In this document: positions 13,548 through 13,580 of the stretch, one piece after another | Layout of the letters: each line of letters opens with the position of its first letter | Position numbering within the stretch: the stretch's first letter is position 1 | Notes under the pieces: generated by a model | The model's database searches: none | The model's input: the letters and a program-made list of their open reading frames with translations, nothing else | What the model was told of the DNA's origin: nothing | Program-made: the position numbers and the translations under genes | Assembly (NCBI GenBank): GCA_003449615.1 | Contig: DMHA01000124.1 | Span: 412-13,991, forward strand | DNA from: Flavobacterium sp. | GTDB taxonomy: Bacteria > Bacteroidota > Bacteroidia > Flavobacteriales > Flavobacteriaceae | Direction: 5' to 3' | Length of the DNA: 13,580 nt

Positions 13548-13580
13548 TCCCAATCTCATTATAAATCAATCATTTAAGAA

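Overview
The window looks like a chromosomal piece of a Flavobacterium or close relative (Bacteroidota). Both gliding-motility genes gldE and gldD are present, and mutY, ssb, gldE and gldD lie in the order I recall from Flavobacterium. DNA is AT-rich, genes lack clear Shine-Dalgarno sequences, and several start regions carry the Bacteroidota -7 element TAnnTTTG. There are no rRNA or tRNA genes, no CRISPR array, no transposase and no phage structural genes.

Layout. (1) Positions 1-3579, minus strand: three closely spaced genes for secreted proteins. Transcribed order is a 168-residue protein, a 226-residue protein, then a long repetitive protein of at least 780 residues that runs off the window's left edge. 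The three share modules pairwise: a GIGTxxP start module, a VIDNKGTIK segment, and a C-terminal 'VFRNG' domain resembling phage fibre modules. They are the best candidate here for an undescribed surface system. (2) 3580-4382: non-coding. It holds a palindrome in the operon leader, a 207-bp element bounded by perfect 20-bp inverted repeats, and the terminator of the next gene. (3) 4383-6620, minus strand: RNase G (rng), a 276-bp gap filled with heptanucleotide repeats, a 30-residue basic AURKAIP1/COX24-type protein, and an HU-family DNA-binding protein. (4) 6621-6752: divergent promoter region. (5) 6753-10882, plus strand: mutY, an Uma2-family gene, ssb, gldE and gldD. (6) 10883-11154: a long palindromic element. 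(7) 11155-13302, plus strand: a secreted M3 peptidyl-dipeptidase (dcp), then a terminator and a double-hairpin palindromic repeat.

The core genes cover RNA decay (rng), nucleoid structure (HU), translation (probable ribosomal peptide), oxidative DNA repair (mutY), single-strand DNA protection (ssb) and gliding or secretion-associated envelope functions (gldE, gldD). The Uma2 gene sits between mutY and ssb, 11 nt before ssb, and probably shares its transcript. The intergenic spaces are unusually rich in palindromic and short-period repeats of several unrelated types.
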